64,000 nucleotides of DNA from Vibrio sp. SCSIO 43137 (GTDB taxonomy: Bacteria; Pseudomonadota; Gammaproteobacteria; Enterobacterales; Vibrionaceae), in assembly GCF_028201475.1 (NCBI RefSeq), contig NZ_CP116383.1, positions 2,852,001 through 2,916,000 on the forward strand. Reading direction: 5' to 3'. The translations under genes were made by a program, and so were the position numbers. Below, in pieces: positions 47,445-56,864 of the stretch (positions are counted from its first letter, which is position 1; each line of letters begins with the position of its first letter). The notes under the pieces were generated by a model, which made no database searches, was not told the DNA's origin, and worked only from the letters and a program-made list of their open reading frames with translations.

Positions 47445-48302
47445 TTATTGACCAAGGCAAGTATCACCGATACGTGCAGGAGCAATCTTGTCCAGAGTAA
47501 CGTTCAGTTCTTTCCAGTCGCTTGCCATTTTGTCAGCCTGAGCCTGAGTCAGTACCGCGCCGTTAGCAGCAATACGGTCATGCTCAACTTTAGTGTAGTG
47601 GAAGATAGTCATATCAACAGATTTGTCGTCTTTGTATGCTTTTTCCATGTTCACTACGTTTTTCTTACTGTCATCGATAAATACAATGCTGTCGAACTTC
47701 TGACCCGTTTTATCCAGCACAAAATCAAGCATTGTGCCTTTGTTCATACCGGTAGTCATCATAATGCCGTTAATGTAAGTCAGATCTCTCTTTGGCTTAG
47801 CCTTATAAACAGGAAGCTCTTCAGATCCTTTTTCTTTAAGCGCGGTTGTCGTCATATCGAAACCGTTACGCACCATTTCACGCTCAGTAGCGGCACGGTA
47901 GTTAGGCGAACGGGACGTTAGTGCGAAAACCGTCAGACCTTTGTCCTGCCATGATTTAACCGTTGCCGGGGTTTTCTCTTCAATCAGCTTTTGAGGAACC
48001 AGTTCATATAGAAGGCCGATTGAGTCCTGGAACAGGCAGTCCACTTTATCTTCAGCAGACGGCTTAACATCCAGCTTGCCGCGTTGCCACTGATACCAGA
48101 TATCACCACCAAGGTCTGAAGTAGAAGTCAGAAGCGTGTTGTCGATATCGATAACAATCAGAGGCTTTTCACCTTTCGCAGTCAGTTCGCTGACCTTACT
48201 TGCAACATCTGCAAACTTATTGGTTTCTTCTACCACTACATCAGCAAGTGCGTTACCTGCAAAAGAGAGTGCACATAGTGCTGCTATCGCTTTTAACTTC
48301 AT
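47445..48302 (-). CDS. Periplasmic HAD-like protein, DUF2608 family
   Basis: 285 residues from the ATG at 48302, which has AAGG 7 nt upstream. An earlier in-frame ATG (48356) gives an 18-residue lead without a signal. The signal peptide is MKLKAIAALCALSFAGNALA. The first HAD motif is intact (VIDIDNTLL), as are FALTSRS and DSIVFIDDSKKN. The family resembles DUF2608 proteins. A phosphatase activity is likely from the Asp pair, but substrate is unknown. A 9-bp-arm palindrome lies 86 bp upstream. Confidence 0.82.
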   Translation of the reverse strand: MKLKAIAALCALSFAGNALADVVVEETNKFADVASKVSELTAKGEKPLIVIDIDNTLLTSTSDLGGDIWYQWQRGKLDVKPSAEDKVDCLFQDSIGLLYELVPQKLIEEKTPATVKSWQDKGLTVFALTSRSPNYRAATEREMVRNGFDMTTTALKEKGSEELPVYKAKPKRDLTYINGIMMTTGMNKGTMLDFVLDKTGQKFDSIVFIDDSKKNVVNMEKAYKDDKSVDMTIFHYTKVEHDRIAANGAVLTQAQADKMASDWKELNVTLDKIAPARIGDTCLGQ

Positions 48303-48387
48303 ATCTGTACCTTCGTTTAGTTTTTGCAAACCTGGTTTTAGTGGATAACAGAACAATCAAGATACTTGTTCTGAACCCTCATTACTA

Positions 48388-48408
48388 AAATGTTATGTTA
48401 TAACATTT
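48388..48408. promoter_or_regulatory. Palindromic operator-like site
   Basis: AAATGTTAT-gtt-ATAACATTT is a perfect 9-bp inverted repeat 86 bp upstream of the HAD-like gene. It has the form of a dimer operator. No regulator was matched. The rest of the 362-bp gap (48303-48664) shows nothing else. Confidence 0.5.
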
Positions 48409-48664
48409 CGAAAGATACAATAATTAGCGGCTTAGATCTAACCTATAAACCTGATCCGCTTCACATAAGAGCAGGATTTGTGGTTAAGTTTTTAACTCTG
48501 TAATGAATATTAGGGACGCAAACCATAAATCAACAAAATTTGTTATTAGCAGTGAAAGGGGTAATTCCAACAAGGTAGGCATTTAATAGTGCTGGTATTT
48601 GACTGATTCTGATAGTAGTTTTAGCAAATATAGAACTTCACCAATTAAGACCAAGGCAGCAAAA

Positions 48665-49057
48665 ATGGATGTTTATCCCTGTGTCTCTTTTCTGGTTATC
48701 GATCAAGATCGCATTCTTCTGGAAACCCGTTCAGCTGATAAAGTATCGGATCCCGGTGCGATCAATATTCCCGGTGGCCATATGGAGAAAGGTGAGTCTC
48801 AGCAGGAAACGCTTTTCCGTGAGCTGGAAGAGGAGCTGACCATTAAACCTGTCAGCTACACATACCTTTGCTCGCTTTATCATCCCACCAGCGAGTTACA
48901 GCTAATCCACTATTATCTGGTTAGCGAATGGCAGGGAAACATTCGGGCACAGGAGGCCGAAGAGGTAAACTGGTACCCTATTCAGAATGCTCCGCTGGCG
49001 ATTGAAGCCGATAAGGTCGCATTAGCAGAGTTCCAACGTTTACAAAATCATTTATAA
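48665..49057 (+). CDS. NUDIX hydrolase
   Basis: 130 residues from the ATG at 48665, with AAGG 8 nt upstream. An earlier in-frame TTG (48599) would add 22 residues without similarity. The Nudix box is complete: GGHMEKGESQQETLFRELEEEL. It hydrolyses a nucleoside diphosphate linked to some moiety; the substrate is unknown. A GNAT gene follows after 12 bp, suggesting a two-gene operon. Confidence 0.88.
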   Translation: MDVYPCVSFLVIDQDRILLETRSADKVSDPGAINIPGGHMEKGESQQETLFRELEEELTIKPVSYTYLCSLYHPTSELQLIHYYLVSEWQGNIRAQEAEEVNWYPIQNAPLAIEADKVALAEFQRLQNHL

Positions 49058-49069
49058 CAAGGTGGAAAA

Positions 49070-49495
49070 GTGGACGTTGAACTCACTGAAGCAGAGCTTT
49101 CACTAAAGACAGAAATTGATAATTTCTACCAGCAACAGGGATATCACAGCAACTGGTCTGAGACTGAACGTGCATTTGTTTGTCTGAACAGGGGAAAAGT
49201 CATAGGCTCGGTCAAAGTGGAGTTGATCCACAGTGTCACCATTCTGCGTGGTATGTACGTTGACAGCTCCTTTCAGCGTCAGGGAATCGGCTCCCGCCTG
49301 CTCAAACTTATTGAGCCGGTATTAAATGAAAAAACCGCCTACTGTATGCCTTTGACAGAAGCGGCAGAATTTTATAAACAGATTGGCTTTAGAGAGATTG
49401 CTGGTTGCGAATACCCGGCATTTCTTCAACAGCGATGTGAAAAATACCGGGATGCCGGCTACCAGATAAAAACCATGATACGTGAGCAGCGCTAA
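49070..49495 (+). CDS. GNAT-family N-acetyltransferase
   Basis: 141 residues with the GNAT acetyl-CoA loop SFQRQGIGSRLLKLIEPVL (about 77-95). The start is GTG at 49070 behind AAGGTGG. No specific substrate is indicated. It follows the NUDIX gene by 12 bp, so joint transcription is likely. Confidence 0.85.
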   Translation: MDVELTEAELSLKTEIDNFYQQQGYHSNWSETERAFVCLNRGKVIGSVKVELIHSVTILRGMYVDSSFQRQGIGSRLLKLIEPVLNEKTAYCMPLTEAAEFYKQIGFREIAGCEYPAFLQQRCEKYRDAGYQIKTMIREQR

Positions 49496-49535
49496 GCAAA
49501 AAATTGACGCCCCTTATCCAACGCCAGTAACGAAT

Positions 49536-49802
49536 CTACTTCAGCGGGTCATCATCCGGCAGGGCGTTATGAATCCATAATGCCAGTCGTTTCTTGATAT
49601 TGGCACCATCCAGCTTATCGGCTGGCAGAGGGGTTATCTGATTGACTTCCACCAAAAACAGGTAGAGAGCTTTTGCTTTCACTGGCATGGCTGTATTTTT
49701 ATCAAACAGTTCAAACCCCTGCATCTTGGCCATCTGGCCACCAACGGCTAGTGCTTTCTTCAACAGCTTATCTTCATTAAGGATTTTGCTTGTTTTCGAC
49801 AT
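49536..49802 (-). CDS. DUF5062 family protein
   Basis: 88 residues. The pattern LLKKALAVGGQMAKMQGFELF, KAKALYLFLVEVNQITPLP and KKRLALWIHNALPDDDPLK matches DUF5062 as I recall it, a small helical family of marine gamma-proteobacteria. No function is known. It is a single gene, convergent with the GNAT gene. Confidence 0.82.
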   Translation of the reverse strand: MSKTSKILNEDKLLKKALAVGGQMAKMQGFELFDKNTAMPVKAKALYLFLVEVNQITPLPADKLDGANIKKRLALWIHNALPDDDPLK

Positions 49803-50025
49803 CTGTTACTCCACATCCATTTCAGTTTTGTTTTATTAATATGCGCTGCTTTCTGTCTGATAGCAATGTGAAAGGGAAATAATTCAAAGCTTTATCTTAT
49901 CGTCTTGGCTTGCACAAAAATGCTAACGAAAAAATAACCAACTGCTCAGTAAGCTCTGCATGGATATTTTAAGCAGCTAGTGTTCCCTCAACAGAAGTCA
50001 CTACTGCCCGGTTTAAGGTGTAACT

Positions 50026-51903
50026 ATGCTAACTACTGATGATGAGAAAAGTGCCCGCTTTCTGATGCAGGCGACCCTAGGGGCGGACTTCGATACCATA
50101 AAAAAAGTATCCACGGACGGAATCTCTGTCTGGCTGACAGCTCAGCTCAATCATACCGTCGCCAGTGACGACTCTTTTCTGAAAAAGACCAGAGATATCT
50201 GGCGCGGTGCCAGCGGGAACAAGGGGTTTCGCCAGTTATTTATTGATAAATTTTCTGAAGCCAATATAAACGGAAAAGGCAACAATCCTGCGCTGCCGTA
50301 TAACTACTACTTCCGCATGGCTTGGTGGCACCGGACACTTTGTCATAACTCATCAATTACCGTCAGCGGCACCGATGCTATTACTGAAACCGAAAAGGTC
50401 TCCGCGATTGAGAGAGATGCAGATAGCATGGTTCGTCACCGGGTTGCTCAGGCACTTAGTGAAATTCTGGTTATCTCTGACAACTCCATTCTGGAAAACA
50501 ATGCCGAAGGGATGGCAAGCTACTACGATCTGCTCTACAAACACGCTCTCGGCAGTTACAAAGATCTGCTGACTGAGGTTTCTCTGCATCCATGCATGGG
50601 TGTTTATCTGACTCATATAAATAACCGCAAAGAGGTCACCGCACAGAATATTCACCCAGACGAGAACTATGCGCGTGAGATATTGCAACTGTTCACTATT
50701 GGTCTTTATCAGCTTAATCAGGACGGCAGCCGTAAGAAAGACAGCAATGGTAAAGATATCCCGACTTACAATAACCAAGATATACAGCAACTGGCGCGGG
50801 TCTTTACCGGTATTAAAGCCAGAAGTTATCTTTACGAATGGCCTGTCGAGCTGGGGAGTGGTACCGACAGGTTTGATTTCTCGGTAGAAAACGGCCGGGC
50901 TATTGCACTGGATGATAGCGTTCCTAGGATCTATAAGATGGTGCCGTATGTAGACATGGTTTCCCAGATGATCACCGAAGATAGCTTCCACGACCAAGGA
51001 AGCAAAACGCTACCAAATCTAGCGATAACGTTAGCCGCCGGTCAGAGCGCTACGGCTGAAATAGAGGACGCAGTCACCAAACTGGTTGCCCACTCAAGTA
51101 CTGCCCCTTTTATCGCGACCAAGCTGATACAGCAAATGGTGACATCAAATCCTACCCCCGCTTATGTTCAGGCTGTTGCCACTGCATTTGGCAGTCAGGG
51201 CAATCTGAAAGAGGCGATTCGCACCTTATTGGAGTATCCGCTGACGAATCCAGTCACTGTCAGTAGCGGTGCTCATATTAATGGCAATATTGAGAAACTT
51301 AAGTCACCTACACTTAGGGTAACTCAGTTGTTAAAAGCCTTTAAAGTCAGAAATGATTCCGGTCGGTTATGGTTAATTGGAAGTGATTTAAAACAGGCTC
51401 TGCACCATCACCCTCTTTCGTCACCAACGGTATTTAACTTCTATAAACCTGACTTTGCGCCACACGGCGATATTGAACAGAGCAATAAAGTGGCACCTGA
51501 ATTTGAACTGGTTGATGCTCACACCTCTATCAGCTACGCCAATATGCTGTATGACTGGCTATTTGGTAATGCCATGCCACTGGTGACAACAGAACTTGGT
51601 AGCAGTTCGACCGTTCCGGAACTCAATGCAGATGAACTATTAAGAAATACCGATGATAAGTTAAAGCTGGATCTTACGGCTGAACTGGCGCTGGCTGCTA
51701 ACAGAGCCGATCACAGTAAATTGATTGAACGCATTTCTCTTATCCTGACCGGTCAAATCAATAGCAGCAATGAACAAGCCATTCTGGATGCAACACAAAA
51801 CTATGATGTCACCAGCCCGGTTCAGCGCAACTGGATCGTTCAGACGGTCATCTTTATGATCGCCGCTTCACCTCAGTTTACAGTTCTCGGAAAATGGAGC
51901 TAA
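50026..51903 (+). CDS. DUF1800 family protein
   Basis: 625 residues. The start RFLMQATLGADFDTIKKVST and the block HPDENYAREILQLFTIGLYQ, with further NxxDIQQLARVFTGI, are the DUF1800 signature. No signal peptide is visible from this start. The ribosome site AAGGTG precedes the ATG by 6 nt. It is paired with the DUF1501 gene 4 bp later, an arrangement seen across many bacteria. The partners are thought to act together outside the cytoplasm, but no activity is proven. Confidence 0.9.
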   Translation: MLTTDDEKSARFLMQATLGADFDTIKKVSTDGISVWLTAQLNHTVASDDSFLKKTRDIWRGASGNKGFRQLFIDKFSEANINGKGNNPALPYNYYFRMAWWHRTLCHNSSITVSGTDAITETEKVSAIERDADSMVRHRVAQALSEILVISDNSILENNAEGMASYYDLLYKHALGSYKDLLTEVSLHPCMGVYLTHINNRKEVTAQNIHPDENYAREILQLFTIGLYQLNQDGSRKKDSNGKDIPTYNNQDIQQLARVFTGIKARSYLYEWPVELGSGTDRFDFSVENGRAIALDDSVPRIYKMVPYVDMVSQMITEDSFHDQGSKTLPNLAITLAAGQSATAEIEDAVTKLVAHSSTAPFIATKLIQQMVTSNPTPAYVQAVATAFGSQGNLKEAIRTLLEYPLTNPVTVSSGAHINGNIEKLKSPTLRVTQLLKAFKVRNDSGRLWLIGSDLKQALHHHPLSSPTVFNFYKPDFAPHGDIEQSNKVAPEFELVDAHTSISYANMLYDWLFGNAMPLVTTELGSSSTVPELNADELLRNTDDKLKLDLTAELALAANRADHSKLIERISLILTGQINSSNEQAILDATQNYDVTSPVQRNWIVQTVIFMIAASPQFTVLGKWS

Positions 51904-51907
51904 TCAG

Positions 51908-53299
51908 ATGAAAAACCATCACTTAACCCGCCGTGAGTTTGTAATAACGTCAGGTATAGCGATGCTGGGAAGCAGTTTTCTTCTGGCTGGCTGCAAAGGA
52001 GCCGGCAGTTCTGCTAAGCCCTCCCCGGTTTCCCGCAGTAAAAGTAAAGCCTTAGTCTATATTATGCTGGATGGCGGTAACGATGCCTTTAACACTCTTA
52101 TTCCCACGGCATCTTCCGCTTATCAGCACTACAGCAACTCCCGCAATAATCTGGCGTTGGCGAAAAATAGCCTTCTTCCCCTCTCAAACCTTGAGTACGG
52201 ATTACATCCAAGCCTGCCAAATGTACAGCGTCTGTTTAACCAGAAAGATCTCGCTTTTGTCGCCAACGTGGCGCCTATGGTTACCCCAATCGACAGAAAT
52301 GAGTTCAGAGCGGGCAGCAAGCCGGTTCCCCTTGGCCTTATGTCTCATTCCGATCAGTTTAAACACTGGCAGACCGCCAATCCGGGAGTCAGAACCAATA
52401 CTGGCCTGTTCGGTAAAGTGGCTGATATTCTTCAGCCTGAAAAAGCTGCTGAGGGTATTTCAATGAACATCTCTCTGGCTGGCAGTAATATTTTGCAAAG
52501 TGGGGTGAAAAGCACGCAATACGCCATTACGGAGAAAGGTAGTGTCGGTCTTAAAGCCAAAGAGAGCAATAATCCTGCTACGCGGGCACTCAATCAGGAA
52601 CTGTTGCGTGGTTTTGAGTCTCTGTTGGAGAAGGTACACAATAATGACTTCCTCGATACCTATACCGGCAGTGTAAAGTACGCTCAGAAACAGCATGAAA
52701 AATTCTCTTCTGCACTGGCCGGAACTAACCTGACAACAGCGTTCGACAATACTCCGCTCAGTAAACAGCTGGAGATGGTCGCCAAAACTATCTCAGCAAA
52801 ATCCAGACTGGGGACAGAACAGCAGACCTTCTTTGTTCGTTACATTGGCTGGGATCACCACAGCGAACTACTAAAGACCCACGCAAACATGCTGACGGTA
52901 CTCGACGATGCACTGGGTTCATTTCAAAAAGCCCTTGAAGAACAGGGAGTAGCTGACGAAGTTGTCACTCTTGTAGGTTCAGACTTTGGCCGGACCCTAA
53001 CCTCAAACGGCAATGGTTCAGACCACGGCTGGGGTGGCCACGCCATCGTTATGGGCTCTGAAGTCAATGGCGGACGGATTTTTGGGCAATATCCTTCCCT
53101 TGAGCTAGGTAACGCCAATCCACTGGATATTGGCAACGGGGTACTGATACCAACAACTTCAACTGACGAGCTTTATGCTGAGCTTCTGATGTGGTTCGGG
53201 CTAGCCAGAGGTCAGTTAGGATCGGTATTGCCAAATCTGGCCAACTTTTACGATTACCAAACCCGCACAGATGCTCCGTTGGGTTTAATTAAAAGTTAA
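51908..53299 (+). CDS. DUF1501 family secreted protein
   Basis: 463 residues. A Tat-type lipoprotein signal is likely: R8-R9 in LTRREFVITSG and a lipobox at LLAG-C29. The body has the alkaline-phosphatase-like pattern of DUF1501: VYIMLDGGNDAFNTLIP near residue 49, HSDQFKHWQT near 145 and VTLVGSDFGRTLTSNG..DHGWGGHAI near 355. It follows the DUF1800 gene by 4 bp. Confidence 0.9.
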   Translation: MKNHHLTRREFVITSGIAMLGSSFLLAGCKGAGSSAKPSPVSRSKSKALVYIMLDGGNDAFNTLIPTASSAYQHYSNSRNNLALAKNSLLPLSNLEYGLHPSLPNVQRLFNQKDLAFVANVAPMVTPIDRNEFRAGSKPVPLGLMSHSDQFKHWQTANPGVRTNTGLFGKVADILQPEKAAEGISMNISLAGSNILQSGVKSTQYAITEKGSVGLKAKESNNPATRALNQELLRGFESLLEKVHNNDFLDTYTGSVKYAQKQHEKFSSALAGTNLTTAFDNTPLSKQLEMVAKTISAKSRLGTEQQTFFVRYIGWDHHSELLKTHANMLTVLDDALGSFQKALEEQGVADEVVTLVGSDFGRTLTSNGNGSDHGWGGHAIVMGSEVNGGRIFGQYPSLELGNANPLDIGNGVLIPTTSTDELYAELLMWFGLARGQLGSVLPNLANFYDYQTRTDAPLGLIKS

Positions 53300-53311
53300 A
53301 CTCATTAGGGT

Positions 53312-54613
53312 CTACTTCTCTTTAGACGCGGATGTTGTACACCAGCAGCCGCGCCCTTTTTCTTTTGCCTTATAAAGAGCAATATCTGCTTCTGCAATCA
53401 AACTGTCGATGGTGCTCGACTCCACAGAAATTGTCGCGCCGATACTGATAGAAGGGGACAACTTACTACCATCCGGCGCCTGTATAGTAGTGGCGTTCAC
53501 GGCACTCTGAAATCGCTCAGCGGCGGCGGCCATACCGGCTCCGTCAACATCACCTACCACCACAGTAAACTCATCTCCGCCCAGCCTTCCCATAATGTCA
53601 CTTTCACGCAATGTCTGCTTGCAGGCATCGACAATGGTCACGATATACTTATCACCAAACGTATGCCCGTATGTGTCGTTAATCTGTTTAAGGTTATCAA
53701 TATCGATCAAAATAACCGCCAGACGGCTATCCCTGCGCTGAGACCTTTTTAACTCCTGCTCGGCATAATCGATCATAAAACCACGGGTAAGAACGCCCGT
53801 CAGGTTGTCTATGCGTGCCAGTTTATGGAACTTATTTTTTAATTCGATAACTTCAGTGATATCAGTAGAAAAGCCTATTAGTCCTTCGACTCTTCCCCGT
53901 TTTATCAGGGGCATCTTAATGGACCAGAAATAACTGGCTTTTCCGTCCGGCCCGTAAACGACCTCTTCACCAGCTACCTTCTCCCCCTTATTGATGACCG
54001 CCTGATCCAGCTCTGCAAACTCCGCAGCCTCCCGGGGAAACAACTCCTCTTCTAACTGACCTACAATGGCATCAACGGGTAACTGGTATAAATTTGCAAC
54101 CTTCTCATTGACATACAGATAACGGCGCTGTCTGTCTTTCATATAAACAAAGGCATCCATGTTTTCCAGAACCAGACTGAACAGGTTTTTCTGCTCTTCA
54201 AGCTCACGCTCAAGAGCACGGCGCTCAGTAATATCCGTAGAGATACCGCACAATCCTGTCACCTTTCCCTGCTCATCCCTAATGGGTACCTTAACTGACC
54301 AGTAAAAACGTTCTTCGCCGGTTTCGGCAATAATATTTCTCTCTTCGTTCTCTATTTTCTCTCCATGATTGAGAACACGTAGATCGTTTTGTCGCAATTC
54401 ATCAGATAAGGTGAGATCAAAGAACTTTTCATCAGTACAGCCGATTACCCGTTCAAGACGCTGGCCGAAAAGCTCGCAAACCATATCGTTGGCATAGGTA
54501 TAGCGCCCCTTTGTATCCTTAGTAAATACATAAGCACCAACGTGCTCCAGAGTAAAGCGTAAGCGATGGTTCTCCTCGCTTAACCGAGCGCTATCTCGTT
54601 CATCTTTACTCAT
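53312..54613 (-). CDS. PAS-PAS-GGDEF diguanylate cyclase
   Basis: 433 residues from the ATG at 54613, which has GGAGGAAG 6 nt upstream; the frame opens 7 codons earlier at 54634. Two PAS domains (about 15-125 and 140-250; YVFTKDTKGRYTYANDMVCE, FVYMKDRQRRYLYVNEKVA) precede a GGDEF domain with intact site MGRLGGDEFTVV near 341-352. It should make c-di-GMP in the cytoplasm. It has no membrane helix. It is convergent with the DUF1501 gene. Confidence 0.92.
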   Translation of the reverse strand: MSKDERDSARLSEENHRLRFTLEHVGAYVFTKDTKGRYTYANDMVCELFGQRLERVIGCTDEKFFDLTLSDELRQNDLRVLNHGEKIENEERNIIAETGEERFYWSVKVPIRDEQGKVTGLCGISTDITERRALERELEEQKNLFSLVLENMDAFVYMKDRQRRYLYVNEKVANLYQLPVDAIVGQLEEELFPREAAEFAELDQAVINKGEKVAGEEVVYGPDGKASYFWSIKMPLIKRGRVEGLIGFSTDITEVIELKNKFHKLARIDNLTGVLTRGFMIDYAEQELKRSQRRDSRLAVILIDIDNLKQINDTYGHTFGDKYIVTIVDACKQTLRESDIMGRLGGDEFTVVVGDVDGAGMAAAAERFQSAVNATTIQAPDGSKLSPSISIGATISVESSTIDSLIAEADIALYKAKEKGRGCWCTTSASKEK

Positions 54614-55312
54614 ACTTCCTCCGCTGAACCCCATTTTGCGATAAACAGGTTAAGTAGGAAAAACAGGGAGTCGTTCCCCTCAGACATTTCTAATGACCTA
54701 TCTTAAATCTTAGAAGTTTGCCCATGCTTTTCCATAAAGAACTGCAATTGTGATGTTTTTTTCCCCTGTCTGACGCTGGTATATGGCTAATTCATGGCAA
54801 AAGGGAACTTTGAAACCCTTGCAACTCAATTTTTCACAACTTTTTTTGTTAATCCATTAAAGGTATTGCTTCTGCTCCCCGCCCAACCCTGATAACAGTT
54901 TATTCACACCCTTAGCCCATCACAACCACCGAAGAGATATAGGAAAATATTAACTTTCAACGAGACAACACATAACAATTCTTTAATTATCAGAAGGATA
55001 AAATCAAAAAAGGAGAGAGGCATTTAGTCTGGGCTGTACTAAGTTAAGAGAGGGGAATAACGCAGATAAGACAGCAGATTTAACAACCAAAACCAAACAC
55101 CAAATTAGCATTTAATCAACACACAAGCATCAAACAGCAGAATCTTTCACCACATCGCAAATTTAAAACAGATCATTCCTCTTCAAATTATACTTAAGTT
55201 ATGATTTACTTTGCAGCCTCAAACAACAACCCACCTAAGATCAAAGTGTAATTAAATATTTACACACCATCTAAAGCGGGTTCAGACAACAAAGATTCAA
55301 TCCGGTATTTTT
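54614..55312. other. About 700-bp intergenic region between the cyclase and the NSS transporter
   Basis: AT-rich and without an ORF. It includes long A- and T-tracts (for example tttttttgtta near 54841), consistent with curved or nucleoid-protein-bound DNA. No defined operator or RNA was found. Confidence 0.4.
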
Positions 55313-56647
55313 ATGGCGAGTAGCTCAAGAGCTCAGTTCTCTTCTAAATTTGGTTTTATTATGGCAGCGGCAGGCTCAGCCGTTGGTCTCGGAAATATCT
55401 GGGGATTCCCCACTCAGGCAGCAAGTAATGGTGGTGCAGTATTTCTGTTCGTTTATCTGGCAATGATCTGCCTGCTCGCTTATCCAATGCTGGTGGCGGA
55501 ACTCACCATTGGCCGTTACGGTCAATCCAATCCAATTCGTTCAGTTCAGTCTGTACTCAAGAGACCTAAAAGTATCTCGGTTCTGCTGGGACTATTGGGT
55601 ATGACGGTGGTTTCTTTAATTCTCTCTTTCTACGCCATTGTAGCGGGTTGGCTGGTAGGTGCATTTGCCGGAAGTGGCTTTGAACTTATTGGTATGCATA
55701 ATGCAGCTCAGTGGGTAAACAGCTTTGGAGAAGTCCGTAACCTTCTGCTTATGGTTATCTTTATATCCATGACGGTTTATGTTGTACGAAGTGGTGTGCA
55801 TAACGGTATAGAAAAGTGGTCTACCCGTTTGATGCCAATGCTTTTTGTTCTGTTTGGCCTGCTGATCTGCTACATCTTTACTCAGCAAGGCGCAATGGAA
55901 GGGCTGAAGATGTACCTGATCCCTGATTTCTCTGCTATGACCCCGGAACTACTGGTTAATGCTCTGGGTCAGTCGTTCTTCTCCCTCTCTCTCGGCGTAT
56001 GTGCCATTATGGTTTATGGCTCTTACCTGAGCAAAGAGGTTAATATCCCTAAAACAGCGGCTCAGGTTGCCCTGATAGATACAGGAGTGGCAGTTTGTGC
56101 CGGACTGCTGATACTTCCGGCTATGTATGTCGCCCGACATAATGGGGTGGAGATCTTCTCTGCCAGCGGTGAACTGCTGAGCTCTGATACTCTGGTGTTT
56201 ACCGTTCTGCCAAGCATGTTTGAGACAATGGGAACCCTTGGTACCTTTGCCAGCCTGATTTTCTTTTTACTGATGATCATTGCGGCACTTACTTCATCCA
56301 TTTCTATGCTTGAGGTGCCTGTCTCTTGCGCCATAGAGCAGCTGAACCAGAAACGAAGTACTGCGGTACTCTGGATTGCAGGTATTATCACTATCTGCTC
56401 AGCGGTTATTATTGTTAACTTTGAACAGCTGTTTGGCTTAGTTATCCAGCTAACTACGGTTTACGCTCAGCCTTTGCTGGGCCTCTGTTTTGCTTTATTG
56501 GTTGGCTGGGTATGGAACCGCAATAGTCTGCTGAATGAACTTCGTCAGGGCTATCCTGACATTGAGCAGAGCCTGTTCTGGAAGATATGGCCTTACTATG
56601 TACGCCTTGTCTGTCCGTTATTAATGTTACTGGTCTTTTTTGCCTGA
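55313..56647 (+). CDS. NSS-family sodium-dependent transporter
   Basis: 444 residues, about 11 membrane helices. The first helix shows the NSS sodium site (AAAGSAVGLGNIWGFPTQAA, near 18-37). It imports an amino acid or related substrate with Na+; the substrate is unknown. The gene stands alone with a long upstream region. A terminator at 56664-56694 follows. Confidence 0.93.
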   Translation: MASSSRAQFSSKFGFIMAAAGSAVGLGNIWGFPTQAASNGGAVFLFVYLAMICLLAYPMLVAELTIGRYGQSNPIRSVQSVLKRPKSISVLLGLLGMTVVSLILSFYAIVAGWLVGAFAGSGFELIGMHNAAQWVNSFGEVRNLLLMVIFISMTVYVVRSGVHNGIEKWSTRLMPMLFVLFGLLICYIFTQQGAMEGLKMYLIPDFSAMTPELLVNALGQSFFSLSLGVCAIMVYGSYLSKEVNIPKTAAQVALIDTGVAVCAGLLILPAMYVARHNGVEIFSASGELLSSDTLVFTVLPSMFETMGTLGTFASLIFFLLMIIAALTSSISMLEVPVSCAIEQLNQKRSTAVLWIAGIITICSAVIIVNFEQLFGLVIQLTTVYAQPLLGLCFALLVGWVWNRNSLLNELRQGYPDIEQSLFWKIWPYYVRLVCPLLMLLVFFA

Positions 56648-56663
56648 CCAATGACACTCAGAG

Positions 56664-56694
56664 TGCAGGCTGATAATAGGCCTGCATTCTGTTT
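56664..56694 (+). terminator. Terminator after the NSS gene
   Basis: tgcaggc/gcctgca with a 9-nt loop, followed by TTCTGTTTT. Confidence 0.6.
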
Positions 56695-56864
56695 TCATTA
56701 AGGGATAAAAATCACTTCTGCCAGTGTACCTGCCACACTAACACCTCTCTTTAGCCGAATGTAAAAATACCCGCCTGTTCAAAGCCCTGTACCAGATACC
56801 TGCTACACTTTTATTTGGTAGATAGTTTGTCTAATCAGGAAACAAAACTGCGGGCAGCCTGAGT

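Noticed and set aside
54614..55312. A hidden gene or RNA in the long gap before the NSS transporter
   Set aside because: No ORF, clear stem set or terminator could be supported.
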